NCBI RefSeq assembly: GCF_035222485.1
Contig: NC_085921.1
Span: 992,001 to 1,056,000 of the forward strand
Origin: Podospora pseudoanserina
Lineage: Eukaryota > Ascomycota > Sordariomycetes > Sordariales > Podosporaceae
DNA: 64,000 nt
Reading direction: 5' to 3'
Shown here: positions 58,622-64,000 of the stretch, in pieces
How positions within the stretch are numbered: the stretch's first letter is position 1
How the letters are laid out: every line of letters starts with the position of its first letter
Notes under the pieces: model-generated
What the model was told of the DNA's origin: nothing
Seen by the model: only the letters and a program-made list of their open reading frames with translations
Databases searched by the model: none
Translations under genes and position numbers: made by a program

Positions 58622-60758
58622 GTTGGACAACGTTCAGAAAGTGGGTGTGGTTTATCGATTGGAGAATTTCAGGATCTGGTTCGAAAAAAAGGGGGGCCGA
58701 GCCTGATGTACTTGAGGTCGGCCTGGGCGAGTATGTCGGTTACAGAGTCAGGATACCAACTCTGTTTCTCTCTGGGTGCTGCAGCACACGGTTAGAACAT
58801 GGCCGACTCAAGCGGTGCAATGCGAGGATGTAGGAAAAGGGCCATTTAGAGACAAAATGGGCTGCGCGACTCGGAGAAGTGCAGGGCGCCGGCAAGCTGC
58901 TGTTGTATGAACGGTCTCGTCATGCAGAGCTCAAACCCGTCTGGTTTCGCCGAAAGAGAAATTGAGACAGGGCAACAAAAGCCGTGAAACATGAGAAGGC
59001 ATGGCTTGACTTACTTTTCGGCCAGAGACACAGGAGGCGTCGATATGGTTTGGCTGGACAAAGCCACCGACGGTGGGAGTATGTGTGGTGGAGTGGCTAT
59101 GGGGGGTCTGCGGCGTTCGGAATCCAGAAGCGGGAGCTGGCGAAGAGGGGTAGTGTTGTAGGAGAAAAAGATGCCGCAGTCGACGAGGAGCTTTCTCAAT
59201 GATAAAGAACAGGAGAGAGAGGGTGCAATCCGAGCTAAGCCAGGGAGGTGGTAGGGAAGCTTAACGATCGGCTTGCAGGCGAACAAGGAATAAAGGCCGA
59301 GACAGACAAGTCCGGCACACGGCGGCAGAAATTGGGAGAGACAAACGGCAGGGTCGTGTAATGTGTAATGTAGGTATGTAGAGTAGAGATAGTGACAGGA
59401 GAAACGGAGAGAGTTAGTACAAGGAGGTTGGGTTGAGCAGGAGGATCAGGTATAGAAGAGGCCGAGATGGCAAGATGCAGAGATGGAAAAAAAATAAAGG
59501 GGAGTCCAGGAAGGCGGAAAGGGGGGAGACTGGAAGGCGAGGAGGGGAGATGGAGGTGAAGCTTTACGTTTGGCGAGTGGGGTGGTTCCCGCCCTACAGT
59601 TCGACAGTGCGGTATCGAGACGCCTGTGTTCCCTGCATTTCATCACCGAAAGACTTTGGAGCCATCAAGGACCCCAGTCAGGCCCGCAACCAGGCGGCGC
59701 AAATCCGGGGAGACGCCACTTTGGAGCAGCGGTTGACGACTAGGCAGAGCAAGATGATATCTAATACCTCGCCGCTCAGAGTCATGAGTGCCGTGACCAA
59801 GCACATGAGTGACATTGGTGAGAGCTTGCTGTTATCAGCAGAGTCACTGGCTGAGAACGGACATCAGGCCCCCCTCACAACCGGGACCTCCCTCTCGCTT
59901 TGACTCCACAATACCGCTAGGCGCAGGCCAGTCATTTGCGTCGAACAATTCTAGAAAGCGCATGGACCGTCATATGGCCCATGCCTTGGCCGCTGACGTG
60001 CTGCTGAACTTGACCGATCTTCTGCTTCGGCTTCTCTTGCAGATCTGCCGCAGCGTGCTCACCAGGTGGCAACTGCGTACCCTTGGCACCGGGAGTGAAA
60101 GAAGGAATGCTTCTGTCCGGATTTGGGGCACACAAGCCAGGGCAACACTTCAGACGTTGGAATTGGGGCTCTGTCTGCCGGTGGCCTGGCACATGCGCAG
60201 GAACACTGTGTGGCTGTCACTCTTCCATAAGGCTTCATGTCGGTACTAGGACGGCATTGCTGAGGCCTGCAGCTCCTCCCAATCCCTACTATTTGATAAA
60301 CACCAGATAGTCGTCAACGGTACGGATATGTCCCTTACCAGAGAGATTCGTATCAATCAGACAATGGCTCTCGCCCGCCCAGAGTGGTATTCAGCAATTT
60401 ACGAACCCTCTGATCGGACACCCCGAGAGTATCTCAATCTCCACTGTTTTTCATGATTTCCCCTGTGATGAACAGTCCCATCACACTCGATATTTGTCCC
60501 ACGTGCTGGATCGCGTGACCGCTCTCTCTTGTCTGGTCGTCGCCATTGGGTTGTTCCAAAAATGGATTTCCTTCTGCCTGTCTCCGTCAGCACTGGAGCC
60601 GTCACAGCCTCCTGCCAAGACACAGCACGGGCCATTGAACTCGCCGCAGACACCGAAGACTCCGTGTCGCTCCTTTTCCAGAGATCCTCTCCCTTTGACA
60701 ACCCCCCAAGCCACCCCGCAACGACGACGACGACGACGTCGGAAAAAATACGCCCGCC
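58622..60758. promoter_or_regulatory. divergent promoter region, PKA-R and CDC50 genes
   Basis: About 2.1 kb between two divergent starts. Probably contains a long PKA-R leader and the CDC50 promoter. An 86-codon minus-strand frame (59932-60192) has some coding-like character but no domain. An ACG triplet run at 60721-60738 lies in the CDC50 leader. Confidence 0.45.
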
Positions 60759-62052
60759 ATGGCTCCGAGACGTCGCCGCGGAGCCTCCGACGATGCTGCC
60801 GCAGATGACCACTCCGAGACGGATGCGCCCAAGAACCGCCCACCCAATACAGCCTTTCGCCAGCAACGCATGCGCGCCTGGCAGTGTGTGCTGACACCGA
60901 AACTTATTGTCACCATCTTCTCCATTCTCGCCGTCATCTACCTTGGCTTCGGCGCCTATCTTACATACCTTGCGCATACTGTGGGTTGGCTGTCCGATGA
61001 ACTGCCCTTGTAGGGCACATGCTTATAAATTATGTTTCCAGGTCCGCGACATCTCGATCGACTACACCAAGTGTATCACCGACGCACCAACAGATGACTT
61101 TGGACCGATTCCGGCTGAAAACATCGAGGCTCATTTCTCGGTGACAAATCCCGACTTGGATCCCTTCCGGTCTCAGTGGAAAAGAGAGACGATCAATGAT
61201 GTCAAGGTCGCCAATTACACTGCGAAGCGGGAGTATTGCTATGTCCGAATCAACATCCCCGAGGACCTGAAGCCGACCATCAGCTTCTTCTATCACCTCA
61301 ACAACTTTTACCAGAACCACCGTCGTTATGTCAATTCTTTCAATGCCAAGCAACTTCTCGGCGACGCAGTAGATGGCGGTACCATCAACGCCTCCACCTG
61401 CGCACCCCTGACTCACAACCACGAGGGCAAGATCATTTATCCCTGTGGCTTGGTGGCCAACTCAATCTTCAACGACACTTTCTCTCCGCCCCTGTTGTTG
61501 AACCCGCGAAATTCGTCAGAGGACAGTGTCGAGTATCCCATGTCGACCAAGGGCATCGCTTGGCCTGGAATCAAAGACTTGTATGGTCTTACAAGCTACA
61601 AATATTCAGATATTGTGCCCCCACCCAACTGGGAGGAGCGTTACAAGTTTGGTTATGATGAGGTGAACAACCCGGTACCGGATCTCAAGAGTGACGAGCT
61701 TTTCCAAAACTGGATGATGTTGGCTGCCGCGCCCAACTTTTACAAACTGTACCAGAAGAGTAACACCAGCGAGGTGATGGCTGCTGGTACATACGAGATC
61801 AAGATTGAGTCCAACTTCGACACCACCAAGTATAATGGCGGGAAGTCTTTCGTCCTCACCACTGTCTCGACAATGGGATCGCGCAACATCTGGCCAGGAA
61901 TCATTTTCCTGATTGTTGGCGGTATCTGTCTTGTTCTTGACGTCTACTTCATCTTGTCGTTCTTTTTGTGGAAGCCGCGCAAGCTTGGCGACCCATCATA
62001 TCTTTCGTGGAACCAGCCATCGGCACCACAGGGGCATGCTTCGACTTCATAA
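60759..62052 (+). CDS. CDC50/LEM3-family P4-ATPase flippase subunit
   Basis: Complete 410-residue beta subunit of phospholipid flippases (P4-ATPases), needed for their exit from the ER and for lipid translocation. Exons 60759-60980 and 61042-62052 join in phase 0. Topology is typical: cytosolic basic N-terminus (MAPRRRRGASDDAAADDHSE, FRQQRMRAWQCVLTPKLIV), first membrane segment at about 49-70, a large ectodomain with several Asn-glycosylation sites (NYTAKREY, INASTC, FNDTFSPP) and paired cysteines (CYVRI, CAPL, CGLVANSIFNDTF), and a second membrane segment at about 358-384 (WPGIIFLIVGGICLVLDVYF). The family signatures YQNHRRYV and GSRNIWPG are present. The start has a good context (CCGCC-ATGG). 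Which flippase it serves cannot be read from sequence. Confidence 0.96.
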
Positions 62053-63015
62053 GGCCACAGCATGGGCGGTGGGAGAAAAGTAGAGTTGTGAGAGCATTAT
62101 AGGGCGGGGCTGGACTCGCCGTTCTGTTTTCTGTCTGACAACAGTGTGCAGTGTCTTGGGAATAGCTTAGGGGTTACACGGCGTATGGCGGTCACTGGGT
62201 TTTTGGCTTGTTTTCTTGTTATTTCTCTATGCCCCACGATTCCTGGAAAGGACGTGGTGGGTTGTCATCAGTTACGCTTGAACTGTACTGTACAGATACC
62301 TGGCTCCTCTCGGGGCTCTATTTGGCATTGGGGTGTTCTGAATCGAATGAATATAATGACGTGTTCTTGCCTGACGTGCCTACCTAGGTAAGTAGCAGAC
62401 TCGCAACAGTTTGTGGACGCCCGCCGACCCATCTACTACCAATCTGCGGTCAGTGCTGTATTTCTCTAGCAAGAACCGTCCACTAATCACCAATTCACTG
62501 CTCGCACCGACGAGCCTTTGCTTTGTCTTGCCATCCACCCCGCACCGGCGACCTTTCAACACTCGATTCGCCGTCCCGAGTCCCGATACCGAATAACTCA
62601 CGGCAGCTAGTTTCATCTTCCAAAACTCCGGATTATTGTTGGACCTCAAGATTGACGGACCAAGATTTTCATTCCCTCAGACTGCTCAGTCAGAAAAGTG
62701 GCAGCCTCAGGCCACTAAAAAACCACTTAGGCAACCAAGCACGCCAAAACGCGACGGGGTGGTCCGTGAACGTCCAGCAACGCGACACCCCTGTAAATTT
62801 TTGCCTTGGCCCGCCGAGCCTTGTTAAGTTGTTGCACCCCTGCACACCTCCTTTGCTCGGCGGTAGACAATCTGCTACCTCTCCATCTCCATACCTACCG
62901 ACAACCACTTTTCCATCGAGGGCGACGACTCTTCCCACCAGCATCATCACCCCACCGACTGGCTTTTGCGCCGCCATCGCCATCGTCAACCCCCGCGAAA
63001 GCGCAGTCGCCCATC
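62053..63015. promoter_or_regulatory. intergenic, SPT16 promoter side
   Basis: CDC50 3' region followed by the SPT16 promoter and a C-rich, T-rich leader. The open frames over 62523-63182 overlap the SPT16 first exon in other frames and are not genes. Confidence 0.55.
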
Positions 63016-64000
63016 ATGGCCGACATCAAAATCGACGCCAAGGTCTTCCAGGAGCGCATCTCGCATTTTGTCAACGCCTGGAAGGCCGACAAGCGCTCCG
63101 GCGACGCGCTGTTCAATGGCGCCTCGTCCATCCTCATCCTGATGGGCAAGGTCACCGAGGAGCCCGAGCTCTACAAAAATAATGCCATGCACGTAAGTTT
63201 ATCAACATTGCCCCGGATTGTAGCTTGCGCCGTCTGACAACAAGCTCTGCAGTTTTGGCTCCTCGGCTACGAGTTTCCAACGACATTGATGCTCCTAACT
63301 ACCGATACCCTCTACATTCTCACGACTCAGAAGAAAGGTCAGCTTGATTGATCTCCGGCTCGATTGCCACCTGTTTGTGCGCTGACACTGCCTACAGCCA
63401 AATACCTAGACCAGATCAAGGGCGGCCGGTTCCCCGTCGAGGTGCTTGTCAAGGGCAAGGACGCGGCCGAAAACGAGAGGCACTTCATCAAAATCACAGA
63501 TGCCATCAAGGCAGCAGGGGTGAGTCATCACGCGCGTGAGTTCGTATGTCTGTTTTCGGAGCTAACGAGCCATGGTTACAGAAGAAGGTCGGTGTGCTTA
63601 CCAAAGACACCTCCAGCGGCCCATTCATCGATGAGTGGAAGAAGATTTATGCCGACAACTGCAAAGATGTGGAACAGGTCGAGATCGCTCCGGCACTCTC
63701 CACCGCTGCCTTCTCTGTGAAGGATGAGGCAGAGCTCCGCGCCATGCGTAGCTCATCCAAGGCCTGCGTGGCCCTTTTGACCCCGTACTTCCTCGACGAA
63801 ATGTCCAACATCCTCGATCAAGACAAGAAGATCAAGCACAGCGCCTTGGCCGACAAGGTGTACAACAAATTGGAGGACGAGAATTTCTGGAAATCTGTCC
63901 AGCTTCCCAATCGCCAGAAATTACCGAGCGATTTTGACCCAGAACAGCTTGACTGGGTCTTGGGTCCTATTGTGCAGAGCGGCGGAAAATTCGACCTCAA
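63016..64000 (+). CDS. SPT16: FACT complex subunit SPT16, 5' part
   Basis: N-terminal about 267 residues of the large FACT histone chaperone subunit SPT16, which reorganises H2A-H2B during transcription and replication; the gene continues past the window. Exons 63016-63192, 63253-63337, 63398-63519 and from 63582, all GT-AG and in phase. The start MADIKIDAKVFQERISHFVN and the following FNGASSILILMGKVTEEPEL, FWLLGYEFPTTLMLLTTDTL, KKVGVLTKDTSSGPFIDEW and SVKDEAELRAMRSSSKACV match the aminopeptidase-like (creatinase-fold) N-terminal domain, which in SPT16 is catalytically inactive. The start follows CCCATC-ATGG, a good initiation context. Confidence 0.97.

Noticed and set aside
59932-60192. 86-codon minus-strand frame between PKA-R and CDC50
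   Set aside because: Some protein-like composition but no domain, no promoter signal and no conserved motif; overlaps an equally long plus-strand frame.
1-64000. CRISPR arrays, LTR elements, virus-like genes, biosynthetic gene cluster
   Set aside because: Looked for and not seen; the solitary methyltransferase has no cluster partners, and simple repeats lack CRISPR spacing.

Overview
The window is nuclear DNA of a filamentous ascomycete, most likely a Sordariomycete of the Neurospora/Podospora/Chaetomium type. The evidence is short introns (about 50-110 bp) with GTANGT-like donors and CTRAY-type branch sites, protein families typical of that class (a probable complex I assembly factor CIA84, an NsdD/SUB-1-type GATA factor, a Sim4-complex Fta4-like kinetochore protein), a nuclear tRNA-Tyr with an intron, and an AT-rich short inverted-repeat element. 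The species assignment is inference; no rRNA or other marker is present.

Layout. From 1.6 to 22 kb the window is gene dense: a LaeA/UMTA-type methyltransferase (+), a calpain-family protease (-), an ArfGAP with a UBA domain and a Gln-rich tail (-), an Fta4-like kinetochore protein (-), an orphan membrane protein (-), a CIA84-like mitochondrial protein (+), mitochondrial ribosomal protein bS18m (-) and the SSU-processome protein IMP3 (+). bS18m and IMP3 are divergent and share a 358-bp promoter. A very large MFS-type transporter (+) fills 22.3-27.4 kb.

From 27.4 to 50.5 kb the window is nearly gene free. The only clear gene is the NsdD/SUB-1-type GATA regulator at 36.2-37.8 kb, with about 8.8 kb of non-coding DNA on its 3' side (holding one possible small gene) and about 12.6 kb on its 5' side. 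The 5' side holds microsatellites and a 602-bp AT-rich element with terminal inverted repeats and TA target duplications.

From 50.5 kb genes return: a small basic orphan protein (-), tRNA-Tyr(GTA) (+), a membrane-anchored neutral ceramidase (-), an SPF27/BCAS2-like Prp19-complex subunit (+), the PKA regulatory subunit (-), a CDC50/LEM3 flippase subunit (+) and the 5' part of FACT subunit SPT16 (+, runs off the window). Most of these are housekeeping genes in different pathways, and no biosynthetic cluster, CRISPR, virus-like element or toxin system was seen.

A recurring oddity is loss of reading frame at G/C homopolymers inside otherwise good genes (calpain tail, Fta4, and especially SPF27). 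This looks more like consensus error in homopolymers than parallel gene loss, but SPF27 also carries an in-frame stop and deserves checking. I found no convincing undescribed biological system. The best candidates for novelty are the orphan proteins at 14.8-16.0, 29.1-29.5 and 50.5-50.8 kb, the inverted-repeat element, and the non-coding territory around the GATA gene.
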